From Hemerocallis citrina (taxonomy: Eukaryota > Streptophyta > Magnoliopsida > Asparagales > Asphodelaceae): a stretch of 64,000 nucleotides of DNA. Numbering within the stretch: position 1 is the first letter of the stretch; each line of letters begins with the position of its first letter. Of this stretch, positions 22,396-34,112 are shown in pieces. Under the pieces are notes generated by a model. The model saw only the letters and a list, made by a program, of their open reading frames with translations. It made no database searches and was not told the DNA's origin. Position numbers and translations under genes: made by a program. Location of the stretch: NCBI GenBank assembly GCA_017893485.1, contig CM030366.1:73971227-74035226 (forward strand). The letters run 5' to 3'.

Positions 22396-25338
22396 ACATC
22401 TTCTTATAATTTGATTAGGGCTGAATTTGAACAAATAAGGATCGTCCCAGTAATAGTGCTTGCACATGGCCACTAATCTCTTTCTTTCTTGACTTGTCAT
22501 ACCTGGAGGGAAAACATGAGCAGTGAGATAATTTACAATATCTGCAAACCATGGAAGTTGTATATTTATTTCAAATAAATTTTCATCTGGAAAATTTTCA
22601 TTCAGCGGGGGCACAATTCTTTCTTCATCATGTAGTAATATGGACAAGTGATCCGCCACAACATTGTCACTTCCTTTCTTGTCTCTAATCTCAAGGTCGA
22701 ATTCTTGAAGCAACAGCACCCATCTGATCAACCTAGGCTTAGCATCCTTTTTAGCAAACAAATATCTCAAAGCAGCATGGTCAGTGAAAACAATGACTTT
22801 AGAACCAATCAAATATGATCTAAACTTCTCTACAGCAAAAATGACAGCTAACATTTCTTTTTTAGTAGTGGAATAATTAAGCTGTGCATCATTTAAAGTT
22901 TAAGAAGCATAGTAAATAGCATGGGGTACCTTATTTATTCTTTGACCTAAAACAGCTCCCAAAGCATAATCACTTGCATCACACATAAGCTCGAAAGGAT
23001 GGTTCCAATCTGGTGCCATGATGACAGGTGCAGAAATAAGAAGATTTTTCAATGTAATGAACGCATTTGTGCACTCTTCTGTCCATGCAAACTCAACATC
23101 CTTAGCTAACAATTCACAAAGGGGTCTGGAGATTTTGGAGAAATCTTTTATAAATCTTCTATAGAACCCTGCATGTCCAAGAAAACTCCTTATCCCCTTG
23201 ACTGTAGTGGGAGGGGGTAGCTTTGATATGATGTCAATTTTTGCCTTGTCCACCTCTATGCCTCTTTTTGACACCACATGTCCCAAGACAATACCTTGTT
23301 GTACCATAAAATGGCACTTTTCCCAATTCAGCACTAAATTGCATTCTTCACATCTCTTAAGTACAAGCTGCAATTGGTTAAGGCATTCATCAAAACAAGA
23401 CCCAAAAACACTGAAATCATCCATAAATACCTCGATGAACCTTTCCACCATGTCTGAAAATATACTCATCATGCATTTCTGAAATGTGGCTGGTGCGTTG
23501 CACAATCCAAAGGGCATCCTCCTGTATGCAAAAGTATCAAAAGGACATGTAAAAGTGGTTTTTTCTTGATCTTCTGGTGCAATAGCAATTTGATTATAGC
23601 CACTATAACCATCTAAAAAACAATAATGACTATATCCTGCTAATCTTTCTAACATTTGATCAATAAAAGGAAGAGGGAAATGATCTTTCCTGGTTTCATT
23701 GTTCAGCTTCCTGTAGTCTATGCATACCCTCCATCCTGTGGTCATTCTTGTAGGAATAAGCTCATTCTCTTCATTCTTCACCACTGTGACTCCACTTTTC
23801 TTAGGCACTACATGTATAGGACTCACCCATTTGCTATCTGAGATAGGGTAGATGATGCCAATATCTAGTAGCTTCAAGACATCTGTTCTTACCACTTCCT
23901 TCATGTGTGGATTGAGTCTCCTCTGTGCTTCCCTGCTAGGTTTTGCATTGTCTTCAAGAAGTATTTTATGCATGCATTTGGATGGACTTATTCCCTTGAT
24001 GTCTGCAATGGTCCATCCTATTGCACCTTTGTGTTCTCGCAATACCCTCAGCAGCTTATCTTCTTCTTGCGCACTCAAGTTTGCAGCAACTATCACAGCT
24101 AGCGTCTGGTTCTCGCCCAAATATGCATGCTTCAAATGTTCAGGCAGCGGCTTAAGCTCCACGTCTGGTGTCCTGGTAGCAGTCGACTTGCTCCATGCAC
24201 CAGTCGACTGGTCTGAGGAAACACAAGTGTTATCAGACACAAAATTTTCAAATGCAGGTGCAAGCTTACCCGAATATGATTTTGGAGTTTCAAGGTAATG
24301 TACTGTCTCTGCAATCCTCCAGTCATCGTATTCCTGTTCAACATGAGATAATGTTAGAGATTGTGTAATTGCGGCTTGTAGTGGTTCAATGCTATGTACC
24401 TGAAATGTTTGATCAACAATCTCCTGTACCACATCAATATTATAGCATTCATGATCATCATGTGGTAATTTTAGTGTATCAAACATTTTAAATTCAACCT
24501 TTTCTCCATTTATCTTCATACTTATAGTACCCTTTTTAACACAAATTTTTATATCAGCTGTACTCGTAAAGGGCCTACCTAGGATGATCGGTAAAGAAGA
24601 TGGCATTGAAGAGTCCTCCATATCTAACACAACAAAATCTACAGGCAAAATGAAATTGTTTACCTGAACTAGGACATCTTCCAAAATACCTCTAGATCTC
24701 CTGATGCTGCGATCAGCCAACTGTAAAGTGATGGGTGTTGGTTTTAGTTCTCCCAATCCTAGCTTTTCGTACACAGTGTATGGAAGAAGGTTTATGCTTG
24801 CCCCCAAGTCTAGCAGTGCCTTTTCAAAGAAGTGCTCACCAACCCTGCAAAGAATGGTAAAACTACCTGGGTCCTTCAGTTTATGAGGTAATTTCCTTAA
24901 CAAAACAGCGCTTACTTCCTCTGTCAACGCCACATCCTCCCTAACCTGAAATGTTCTTTTGTGAGTACAACATTCTTTCAAAAATTTGGCATAAGAAGGA
25001 ATTTTTTTAATAGCATCAAGTAGGGGGATATTAATTTCTGCCTTTCTGAGAGTTTCGAAGATATCAAATAAATATTGTTCTTTCTTTTGCTTGACTAACC
25101 TTTGAGGGAATGGTGGCAAAATTGTCCTTTCTTTTTCACTTACCTTGTTGGAACCCAAAACTTTTGATGATTGTGTATCTGACTCCCTAACCTTGCTGTC
25201 AATTGTCTTACCACTTCTCAGAGTTGTTACTGATTTGAGCTGTTCTTGGCCTCTAGGGTTTGGTATAGTTTGTGATGGAAGTTCTCCTGCCTTTCTTTCA
25301 CTCAACTCCTTCGCGATTTGCCCGATTTGAGTTTCCAA
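22396..25338 (-). pseudogene. pol: Athila protease, reverse transcriptase and RNase H
   Basis: From an internal Met at 25338 the frame runs through the gag tail (RKAGELPSQTIPNP, a hallmark of Athila) and protease with DLGAS at about residues 177-181. Next comes the RT with VCIDYRKLN, FGLCNAPATFQ and the catalytic FMDD at residues 638-641. A TAA at 22900-22902 interrupts the start of RNase H, which then continues in the same frame ([31 protein letters not shown]) to a frame break near 22390. The enzymes would copy element RNA into DNA in cytoplasmic particles. Catalytic residues are intact; only the single stop and the frame break disable it. Two GTCGAC sites lie in frame at 24182 and 24203, in a stretch without similarity to known domains. 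Confidence 0.92.
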
Positions 25339-26471
25339 TTTCTGAATTGCCTGCCCTTGTTGGTTGCTTGTTTGATGTTACTGTTGGAGCAATTGAAGAA
25401 CGGTGGATTCGAAATCCAACTTCTTCTGTTCTTGTACTGGCCGATCGAACCCACTTCCCATCTGGAAGTTCCGTGCATGTCCTTGAGTGCCTTGATTGTT
25501 GCTCCATGAGAAATTTGGATGGTTCCTCCATCCTGGGTTGTATGTATTCGAGAAGGGATTGTTCTTTGGTGGAAACACTCCTTGTCCCACATAGTTTGCA
25601 TGCTCCTGATCTGTAAAAGAAGACATGGGACACGTGTCAGTTGTATGATCAAAATGAGAACAAATTGCACAAATTTCTTTTGTTTGATTTTTTACACCGC
25701 CCATTGTCGTCATTGCATTAACAAGCATATCAATTTTTTTTTTCATGTTTACCATTTCTAATTGTATGTTATTACTACCAGAAATTTCGTAAACTCCCTG
25801 TTTTTTAGAAATGCCTCTTCCCCTTGTTGAGAATTGCTGTGAGTTCTCGCTGAGTTCTTCAAATAATTCGATGGCCTCCTCACTGCTTTTCCTCATCAAG
25901 ATCCCATTGGAAGCTGAATCCACAATTGCCTTGTTAGTATCATTTAAACCCTCATAAAATGCTTGTACCTGATCATCCTTAGGCATGTTGTGCGTAGGAC
26001 ACTTGAGAAGCTTGTTTTTGAAGTCCTTCCATGCTTCGAAGAATAAATCTCCATCTTTTTGTTGGAAGAGTTGAATCTCCCTTTTTAGTTGTTTGGTTTT
26101 CTGGGCTGGAAAGAATTCTTTCAAGAATTTTGTTGCCAATTGCTCCCATGAATTAATTGATCCTGGTTCCAAAGAATTATACCACAATTTAGCATTAAGT
26201 TTTAAAAAAAATGGAAACAAGATTAACCTGATTTGTTCAGGGGTAAGCCCTTGGACGCTTTGTGTCTGCAAAGATCAAAGAAATCTTGCAGATGGAGGTG
26301 GGGCTCTTCGTTTGGTTTGCCACTAAAGTGGGGAACCATGCTAAGTAGTTGGGGGGATAGATGCATATTCCCAGTGACATTAGGTTGATAAGCAATGCAG
26401 GAAGGTTGCTCAATATTCTTAGGCGTGAATTTGTCCTGCATTGGTACTCGATTTGGTACTTCTTCAGCCAT
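25339..26471 (-). pseudogene. gag: Athila gag with frameshift and stop
   Basis: Start ATG at 26471 (MAEEVPNRVPMQ). The first segment contains VPHFSGKPNEEPHLHLQDFFDLC, then a frameshift near 26272. The second frame continues with QIRLILFPFFLKLNAKLWYNSL, FLKEFFPAQKT and FYEGL. A zinc-knuckle-like ICAICSHFDHTTDTCP (CX2CX4HX4C) is followed by the NPGWRNHPNFSW motif typical of Athila gag. A TAA at 25378-25380 ends the frame; the same frame continues downstream into pol. Gag would form the particle core. The upstream leader (26480-26560) contains two further GTCGAC sites. Confidence 0.88.
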
Positions 26472-26497
26472 TGCTGCTTGTGAATTGGATCTCTATA

Positions 26498-26550
26498 CAG
26501 TCGACTTGTTCCGTGCACCAGTCGACTGGTTGGTTGCAGACAGCCGACCT
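26498..26550 (-). other. GTCGAC cluster in Athila leader
   Basis: GTCGAC at 26500 and 26521, and GCCGAC at 26543, spaced 21-22 bp. The first two lie in a 33-bp phrase almost identical to the one in pol at 24180-24212. Confidence 0.75.
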
Positions 26551-26720
26551 AGTCTGTGCAGAGTGCGTTCTGTTTCTGCGTCAATAGGTAGTAGCTCTGG
26601 ACGAAGTGATCATCTCCCGTGCATTCACCGGAATCCTGTAACCTAAAAGAAAAATATTTATTAATAAAAGAAAAGAAAAATGAAAACTATTTTACTGATT
26701 TGTAAGTTAAAATACTAAAC

Positions 26721-26740
26721 AATCCCCGGCAGTGGCGCCA
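26721..26740 (-). other. Primer-binding site, tRNA-Asp
   Basis: The minus strand reads TGGCGCCACTGCCGGGGATT, five T bases from the 5' LTR end. It matches the complement of the plant tRNA-Asp 3' end with small differences, the primer typical of Athila. Confidence 0.85.
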
Positions 26741-26746
26741 AAAACT

Positions 26747-28360
26747 TGTTGTGAAATCCAGTTATCTAAATAAATAGATAATCTGGACACAAATTAAAAA
26801 CCTCGCAAGTGTACGAATCGTTTATAGAAGCGTAGTGACAAGCAAGGGTCGATCCCACAGAGATTGTAGAAATTAACTTACTAACCAATAAAAAGAAATA
26901 AGAATCTTGAAGTGTTGTTCTAAAAGAAATGAAAAGATTAAAAACTATATCAAGTAGTTCTGAATCACAAATATCTAGTAAGTAGTTGGATTTTTGATCT
27001 CCATCAATAGGCAATAATGCTAAGTCACCTTCTGTACTACTCTATTTACTCATGTCTGTTCTCTTTGAGGGCATGGTATCTACTCCTTAAAGTTAATGTT
27101 TCCCTAGGCCAAGAATTAGGCATGGTATCTACTCTAATTCGTTTCTTTCCTTAAGTATTTAGCATGGTATCTACTAAGTTGCACTTAAGGAAAACATAGG
27201 AACAATGGAAACGAACAAACACTTGAAGTTCTAGAAATTGGTATCAGATCTAGATCCTTCAAGTTGATTAAACCAGGAACCCCTAAAGATTTCTGTGTTA
27301 CAAACTATGGGCACGAGATACGGGTCGTCTTTATGCTCATATAACAGATCCAGACTTATAATACGCAAACTTGGTAAACTCAGGTTCTGCATGGCAGTCG
27401 ACTTGCTGTCACTCTCAGTCGACTGCTCTTAGAACTTCTGAACAAGTTTGATTATTATAAATCTATACCAATTCAATCAGGTTCAATCAATAAGTAAAAG
27501 AGAAGCATTCAGACGAATTCAGCATTACATGACTACGGTTTCAATCTACCCAACTATGAAATTAGTTCCACATAATAAGACTTTTATTGACTAACAGTTT
27601 CGAATACATGATTAACATAAAAGAGCTAGAAAGAGAAGAAATAAACTGATGATGTTTGGCCAGATAAGTCTACTGGCTGTCACACAGTCGACTGGCTCGT
27701 TCCCTTCTGAGTACTTGATCTCCTCTTTCTTTGATGCTGATCGAATACTGCCTCTTGGTTGATGATTGATGATTCAGAGTTTTTGTGATACCCTTAACTT
27801 CTTCTTCCAGCCTTTTTTATAACTTCTTTTACCCACATCTGCAGATTCCAATTCTATCTCTTTACATTGAATATAAGTTTGAGTTGATCTTCTCACTCTC
27901 CAACCCTGGTCTCCTATCTCGATTTAACGGAGAGTTGTTATTCGCAGAAGCCCTGGGTTTGGATAACTTTAATCTTGCTTCGGATTTGGATGAGGACGAA
28001 TCTTCCTGTTCTTATCTTCTAACTCCGTTGAATGCAGTCGACTGGTTTGGATGTAAGTCGACTGTGCCAAGACATCTGTGGCTTCATGATTCATCAGTCA
28101 AGTCGACTGATGTTGGAGAAGTCGACTGTGCCGAGCCCTATCAATCTCTCTGTCCAGTCGCCTGTTGGTGGAATCAGTCGACCTATGCTTTGCAGTTTCT
28201 GTGTATCATCCTTAAAATCCTGAATCTGCTTCGTTTTGCTGTTTTAGGCTGTTTCCTGTGGAAAAGAGAAAATAAGAGTAAAATACCACATATAGAGCAT
28301 TTAAATGTCCAATTGCATTAAGATTAGTGCTCCTAAATGTGAATATTATTGAGTTCATCA
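26747..28360 (-). repeat. 5' LTR of Athila element
   Basis: 1614 bp with the same ends as the 3' LTR and the same five GTCGAC-type pairs (for example 27397/27418). TATA (ATAAAAAAGG on the minus strand) lies at 27811-27823. It contains a 22-bp stretch near 27037 that is missing from the 3' LTR. Confidence 0.93.
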
Positions 28361-28365
28361 CTTAA

Positions 28366-28964
28366 TTGTTACACGATCCTGTTATTTGATTCGTTTTACT
28401 TGCTTGCCAGTCTCTTTGAAATTTATTACTTTTTGCATCCCTGTCATGTCATGTTGTATATTTTGGAGTCCAAAAATCTGTTCATGCTTTCTTGTACTTG
28501 TTCCCATACCCATTACTTGTACTACTTGCGGTCCGTAACTTGCACTAACGGGCGTCTGTCTTTTATTTCTCTATTTTTCTTCCACATGATAAATATAGGT
28601 TTTGGAGATCAATTTCCTGTAGGAGTTGGTGAGCAAACAATTTAGGCTTCGCATGGGAAATCTTGCTTTAGTTATTTGTGTTTGAGTTTATTTAATTCTT
28701 GTTGCTATTGAAACTTGTAACGGGCTTATTGTCCCAAAGTTTTACTTTCAATCCAGATCTTATATTTATTTGGGAAATTTATATTTGTTTCAAATAATTT
28801 CTATTGATTAATAATTTATTCATGCATGCGTGGTTGAGTATATTTTGTTATATTTCCTGTTATGATGTTGAGTCGATCCTATAGCTAATGAATGATGAAA
28901 ATCATTCGCTGGGATTTATCACGTACTCGTATTTCGTATTCCTCTTGGGAAGCGGAGCGTGACA
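28366..28964 (-). repeat. Outer part of the split long solo LTR
   Basis: Resumes after the Athila duplication with TTGTTACACG-type sequence like that before 18231, and runs to GCGGAGCGTGACA. It has no coding content. Confidence 0.5.
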
Positions 28965-29880
28965 AAATCAGAGCATTATTCTTAAATGTCCCTAGTCAAG
29001 TATTATTGTGAATTAAGAAAACAATAATACATAGAGACTAGTATGTGCGTAGACTGATTACCATATCGCACGACTCATGGATATGAGATATCAAGTCTTC
29101 ACATGGACAAATATTAATGTAATAATTTACTAGACTAACCCACCATGAGAACGTTGCATGGATTGTCATGTGAGTGTCATAAGCGGTTCTCATAGTGACC
29201 ATGGTGTTCATCGTCCTTTGACTTGAAGTCACTAAGGTTCCTTACGTGAGAATTTATATGTTTTATTGCCGTCAAATGTCGCTTGTAATAAGGTGTTATA
29301 AAGCCGACTATTGGACATACTACAAATCATGCAGAGAGATGTGAGTGACTTAGATAGAATTTATCTCTTACATAACAGGAGCGATATCTATGGACCCCTT
29401 GATTGGGTGAAACTGCAGAAATGCATGGTCGTGCTCAAATGAGTCAATATGAAATATTGATCCCATTTATTTTAGTAAGTCTACTCAGACATCAAGAAAC
29501 CAAATATTGAACTATACAAGGGTGACACGCTCTATGCCTTGTGGTCAATTAAGATATTTGGACAAAAGGACTAGAGTACATGGTGACATTGGTCACAGAT
29601 AGGTTATGTCAAATCACTAGCATTCCCTTTACTTAAGTAGCAGTGATGTATTGCAAGATACCGCTCATTGTTTGTAACACTAAAATAATTTTTTAGTATT
29701 ACTGACAACGAATGGGAACCTACAGGGTTACAGACTTAGAATAGATCAAAATTGGGATTTAAATTTATTAGATAAATTTAATTCGAATTCCAAGTAAGAC
29801 TTAGGCTCCTAAATTTGATTGGACAATTAATTAGATTAATTGGGCCAACCGAAATCAGAAGGTCCACACATCTCACTACT
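28965..29880. other. Unassigned retrotransposon-like sequence
   Basis: No ORF. Phrases such as ACAATAATACATAGAGACTAG resemble long non-coding parts of plant copia elements, but I cannot place an LTR, PBS or PPT. The sequence does not continue the copia coding region cut at 13262. Confidence 0.3.
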
Positions 29881-29899
29881 CACTTAGGGTATGATGCAC

Positions 29900-30007
29900 T
29901 ATATATATATATATATATACACACACACATCATCAATAGGATCATACGTACCTATTTTCTGCAACACAATCTTTTGATTTAACACTTTTTCCCGAACAAA
30001 ATGATGG

Positions 30008-30104
<97 letters not shown>

Positions 30105-30170
30105 TATAACTATGAAGAGAAAACCATAACCATCACAGAAAGTGAGAGAGAGAGAGAGAGAGAGAGATCA
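29900..30170. repeat. AT, AC and GA microsatellites
   Basis: (AT)n with (AC)n at about 29901-29928, a long pure (AT)n at about 30012-30101 and (GA)n at 30145-30167, separated by unique sequence. It is probably prone to length change and assembly error. Confidence 0.95.
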
Positions 30171-30770
30171 TGAGGAACATCTCTTTCATGTAGCTAGCAC
30201 TGCGGCATGAGGGAGAGCTCAATTTGGTCCGTTTGTATGGATACTGTAGAGGCACCGCCACGTTGCAGTAATCGTGATTGGCATACTGTGGAGATAGCAG
30301 ATTCATCGTTGAGGTAAAACTCTTAACACATTTTATGGATTTTGCATGGATCCATGGTTGGGTTTCAAATTTTTTATTTAATTTCACTGCGTATTTACTC
30401 TACGATTGACCTTGAAACACAACATCATTTCATGAGCTGGCTTTGCATTCGCACGAGATCTCGAGGAGTCCGAAAGATGCCCAGAACGAGGTGGCCGGCT
30501 CTTCAAGTGTTGCCACAATTGGAGGGGTGACTCGTGTTGATGGTCATGCAGCTCAAACTCAGTTTGCGAGTTTATTCTTCCTTTCAGGTCGATTGGGAGA
30601 TCGGGGTGGTGCTTTGGTACCTCAGGGGGTCGTAAGCTACGTGTGTCCCTTAATAGAAATATCCCCATGCCATGAGGGAGTACAGATGACTCTGAGGGAG
30701 ACTTGTAATCTTGTTGATTGTTTCTTTTAGACTTGTACTAAAATTTTGATGTGATATAAAAATCTTCAAA
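30171..30770. other. Unassigned sequence left of the Tat-like element
   Basis: Contains a 95-codon plus-strand ORF (30443-30730) with no recognisable domain. I see no LTR boundary, so the left end of the Tat-like element could lie here. Confidence 0.3.
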
Positions 30771-30889
30771 GTGTTTAGGCATTGTTTCTTGTTCTCTTTA
30801 AGTAGTACTCTTTGTGTTGGAGTTGTTGTGACAACTCTAGTAGAGGGTTGGATCCCTTGTGTCCTTCTTGCAGCAAGTTATGGAAGCGA

Positions 30890-31690
30890 TCTAATGGCGA
30901 GGCATGCACTTGCTCTCGCTTTGTGGCGAGTGGCAAGTACGGCTCTACAAACCATAAGTATGGACTATGCATTTGTTAGTGGGTTGTTTTGAAAGTAGAT
31001 CGAATAACGAGGCGTGCCCTGCCCTTACTCAGTGGTAAGTGGCAAGAGTGATGCTATGAACCATGAGTAAGGACTCCGAATAGTTGATGACGAGTTTTGG
31101 GAGCAATCGAATGGCAAGATGTGCCCCCACACAGTTGCTCGGTGGTAAGCAGCTAAAGCGGCTGTATGAACCATGAGTATGGACTACGCATTTGTCTGAG
31201 GGTTATTCAGGGAGCAGATTTAATGGTGAGGCATGCCCTGCCCTTGCTCAGTGGCAAGTGGCAAGAACGACTTTAAGAACTATAAGTATGGACTCCAAAC
31301 AGGTTGACGACGAGTTATGGGAGCAACCGAATGGCGAGGCATGCCCCTGCACACTTGATCTATGGCAAGGGGCTAGAGGGACTCTAAGAACCCTGAGTAT
31401 GGACTCTACATTTGTCCGGAGGTTGTTTCAGGAGTAGATCGAATGCCGGGGCGTGCACTGCCCTTGCTCGATGGCAAGTGATAAGAGCGACTCTATGAAA
31501 CATGAGTATGGACTCCAAACAGGTTGAGACGAGTTTTGGGAGCAATCGAATGGCGAGGTGTGCCTCGTACACTTGCTCGGTGGCAAGTGGCTAGAGTGAC
31601 TCTAAGAACCATGAGTATGGATTCCGCACTCGTCCGTTAGGGTGCTTAGTGGGTAAAGGGTGTTGCTCGAGGATGAACCATGTGTCTAAC
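30890..31690. repeat. 110-bp tandem repeat with 220-bp dimer pattern
   Basis: The TATGGACT-type word recurs at 30959, 31068, 31178, 31287, 31398, 31507 and 31617, about 110 bp apart. Odd and even units differ (GGTTGTTTC..GTAGATCGAAT versus GTTGACGACGAGTT..GAGCAATCGAATGG), so the true unit is a 220-bp dimer. It sits in the 3' region of the Tat-like element, the usual site of such arrays. Confidence 0.85.
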
Positions 31691-31899
31691 TCATTGTTTG
31701 CATTCAGTGGAGTTGTACAAGAATTTTACAAAAGAGAAGACTAAATTTTATTTGATGAATAAAACTAAGTTGCTGCTTTGATTACAAGCCTTTATTACAA
31801 GTTATGACTGTTATAAATGTTGGCCTTTATAACATGTTTAAAGCTAAATACTAAGGGCGATAGTTAAGCGCCCTCGTTGTACTTCATCAGGTGCTCGGC
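31691..31899. other. Spacer between INT end and tandem array
   Basis: Non-coding 3' region of the Tat-like element. A C/T-rich run (CTCCCTCCCCCCCCTCCCCCC) follows at 31920-31942. No gene seen. Confidence 0.4.
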
Positions 31900-33073
31900 A
31901 TTTCAAGTCACTGATATCTTCTCCCTCCCCCCCCTCCCCCCCAGGTCTTCAAATCGGTAAGCTCCTGGCCAGACAACTTGTGAGACTGTATATGGTCCCT
32001 TCCAATTAGAGACGAGCTTTCTCTTCTTTCATGGGTTGGATCTCAAGCTTTTGAATGACGAGATCCCCCTCTTTAAGGTTAGTCGGGCGGACCTTCTTGT
32101 TGTAGAACTTCTTTACCCTCTGCTAGTAGATATGTGTTTGCAGAGCGGACTTCTCTCAGACTTCTTCAACGATATCTAGATTGGATCGGAGGTCATTTGA
32201 GTTCTGCTTATCGTTAAAGGAGAGAATATAAGGGGAAGGTAATCCTACTTTCAAAGGGAGGAGTGCTTGCGTGCAGAATGTGAGGTTAAATGGGGATTCT
32301 CCTTTTGGGATTATCTTTGTGGTTCTGTAAGACTAGAGCACGCTTGGGAGTTCTTCGACCCATAGCCCCTTCGGTGCATCACCAAGTCACTTCTTGAGGC
32401 CATCCAAGATTTGCCGATTGGCGTTCTCGGCTTGGTTATTGGTCTGGGGTGCGAGATAGACGAGAAGATTTGTTCAACCCCAAGATCGGTGAAAAACTTG
32501 CAGAACCCCTCGCCAGCAAATTGAGTTCCAACGGCAGACTATGTTCTTCCGGAAGAATTGTTGGATCTTATGCTCTGTGACAGTTGCTAGTGGTTCTGCC
32601 TTGACCCACTTCGTTAAGTAATCGATAGCTACCACTAGGAAGATTCGTTGTCCAGTGGCTGGAGGAAAGGGTTCGAGCAAGTCCATCCCCTACATTGCAA
32701 AGCGGATGACATAGTTCTGAGGTTAGCTTGGGGTACCCGCTTGATGAGGAGTATTTCTAGAAGGGGATGCAGCGGCGGACATATACTTGGGCATCGTTGA
32801 AGAGAATGGGCCTATTATATCCAGAGTTGAGATTTTTTCGTTCAATAGACCTGTGCCTAGGTGACTGCCTCCTATTCCTTCATGTAACTCTTTGAGAGCA
32901 TAATCGTCCTCTTCGGGAGAGAGGCATCGTAGGTATGGTCGGCCATCAACTTGGGCGTAGGAGCACTTGTAGAGGGCTCCTTTGATGAGTGTATATCTTT
33001 CAGCCCTCACCCGGATCTTTCTTGCTTCTTTAGGGTCCATTGGGAGGACTCCCTTGTCCAGGAAGTCGATCAA
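31900..33073 (-). pseudogene. Tat-like integrase remnant
   Basis: From 33073 the frame has a linker (DFLDKGVLPMDPKEARKIR, YTLIKGALYKCSY) and then ELHEGIGGSHLG, the start of the zinc-binding domain; the rest of that domain is rearranged. The core follows at 32686-32474 with PFPPATGQRIFLVVAIDYLTKWVKAEPL, where the first catalytic Asp precedes a recognisable YLTKW. The C-terminal domain at about 31990 reads NWKGPYTVSQVVWPGAYR. Several stops and frame changes occur, and much of the core after the second Asp is unreadable. The element cannot encode a working integrase. Confidence 0.8.
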
Positions 33074-33099
33074 GGGTTTTCATCCAGCGATCTTCGGGT

Positions 33100-34010
33100 G
33101 TTTGGGGGTGATGGACATGAGCTCCAATGTCTCTTCTTCTCCCCATACTTGGAGAGAAAGCATCTAATGGCAGCGAGGTGGCCGATGAGCTTCTAAACTT
33201 CTTTGATGGTAGATGAGGCAGACATGTCGAGTATGGCTCTGATCTTCTTAAGGTTGGCTTCGATTCCTCTTTGGCTTACCATGAACCCAAAGAACTTTCC
33301 CGAGGAGACCCCGAAGGCACATTTTCAGTCTCATGTTGTGTCTTTGCAACATATCAAAGACTTCTTAGAGATCGGTCACATGGTCTTCTTTCCTGAGGCT
33401 CTTCGCGAGCATATCATCCACATTTACCTCCATGTTTTGGCCAATTTTCTCCTGGAAGACTTGGTTCACCAAGCGATGATAGGTGGATCCAGCATTCTTT
33501 AGCTTGAAGGGCATGACTCGATAGTAGTAGAGTCCTTGGTCGGTGATGAAGGACGTCTTCAGGATGTCAGTTGGAAACATTTGAATCATTTATTATCCTG
33601 AGAAGGCATCCATGAAGCTTAAGAGCTCATTGCCTGATGTAGCATCGATCAAAGCGGCTATGCTTGGTGGAAAGAAGGGGTCCTTTGGAAAGAAGGGGTC
33701 CTTTGGACATGGAAAGAAGCGGATTCTTCATTTGACGTTGGCTTTCTTGACCATTATCATATTTGCTAGCCACTTGGGGTAGCTAACTTCCTGAATGAAG
33801 CAGGCAGCTATGAGTTTCTCGACTGCCTCCTTGACTGCTTGCTTCCTTTCGAGGGAAAACTGATGGCGCTTCTATTGGACGGGCCTGACTTCTGGGTTTA
33901 CACTTAACCAGTGCAGGATTAAATCTTCGGATATGCCCAGCATGTCCAAGGTGGTCGAAGTGAAGAGATCTCAGTTCTCCTTAATGCAAGTGATGAGTTG
34001 CTCCTTGACT
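33100..34010 (-). pseudogene. Tat-like reverse transcriptase remnant, RNase H deleted
   Basis: Motifs in minus-strand order are RQFSLERKQAVKEAVEKLIAA, EVSYPKWLANMIMVKKAN, TSFITDQGLYYYRVMPFKLKNAGSTYHRLVN and NMEVNVDDMLAKS (the YVDD box, here NVDD), then FGFMVSQRGIEANLKKIRAI and GHLAAIRCF. At about 33165 the RT thumb region stops and the sequence reaches the integrase linker within about 100 bp. The RNase H domain, normally about 400 bp or more, is therefore deleted. A 21-bp direct duplication (GAAGGGGTCCTTTGG) occurs near 33677 and 33698. Confidence 0.8.
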
Positions 34011-34112
34011 TGATAGGGGTGTGCCTTACTCACCAGAAAATACTTAGCTTGATCCTCTTGGGAGAAGGAGATTTCTGCTAGTTCATCTACGGGTTCAGAG
34101 CTGGCTTGTCCC

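Larger units (their letters stand above)
18236..28360 (-). mobile_element. Complete Athila-type Ty3 element, decayed
   Basis: Two LTRs (18236-19829 and 26747-28360) flank an internal region with a tRNA-Asp-type PBS, gag, pol and PPT, all on the minus strand. The 5-bp duplication CTTAA (18231-18235 and 28361-28365) is exact, so this is one insertion event. Gag starts with a typical Athila layout, and PR has the lineage variant DLGAS instead of D(S/T)G. By hand I count about 19 mostly transition differences between the LTRs, plus a gap of about 22 bp in the left LTR near 18516. The insertion is therefore fairly recent despite four coding breaks. No envelope-like ORF follows pol. Confidence 0.92.
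13262..28964 (-). mobile_element. Very long chromovirus-like solo LTR, split by Athila
   Basis: The left end TGTAACGCCCTGAATTCC is the reverse complement of the LTR end of the chromovirus at 37337 (GGAATTCGGGGCGTTACA). The right end reads GCGGAGCGTGACA, giving near-inverted termini TGTAACGC and GCGTGACA. Removing the Athila insertion leaves about 5.57 kb. No PBS, PPT or pol lies inside or next to it, so I read it as a solo LTR in minus orientation. Flanks (AACAA left, AAATC right) do not match as a target duplication, so the boundary call is an inference. Confidence 0.5.

Noticed and set aside
25272..25616. Plus-strand ORFs opposite Athila gag-pol
   Set aside because: Shadow frames of the minus-strand coding region, without similarity to known proteins.
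28965..30450. Continuation of the copia pol cut at 13262
   Set aside because: No frame on either strand gives copia RT or RNase H motifs, so the two flanks are not contiguous.
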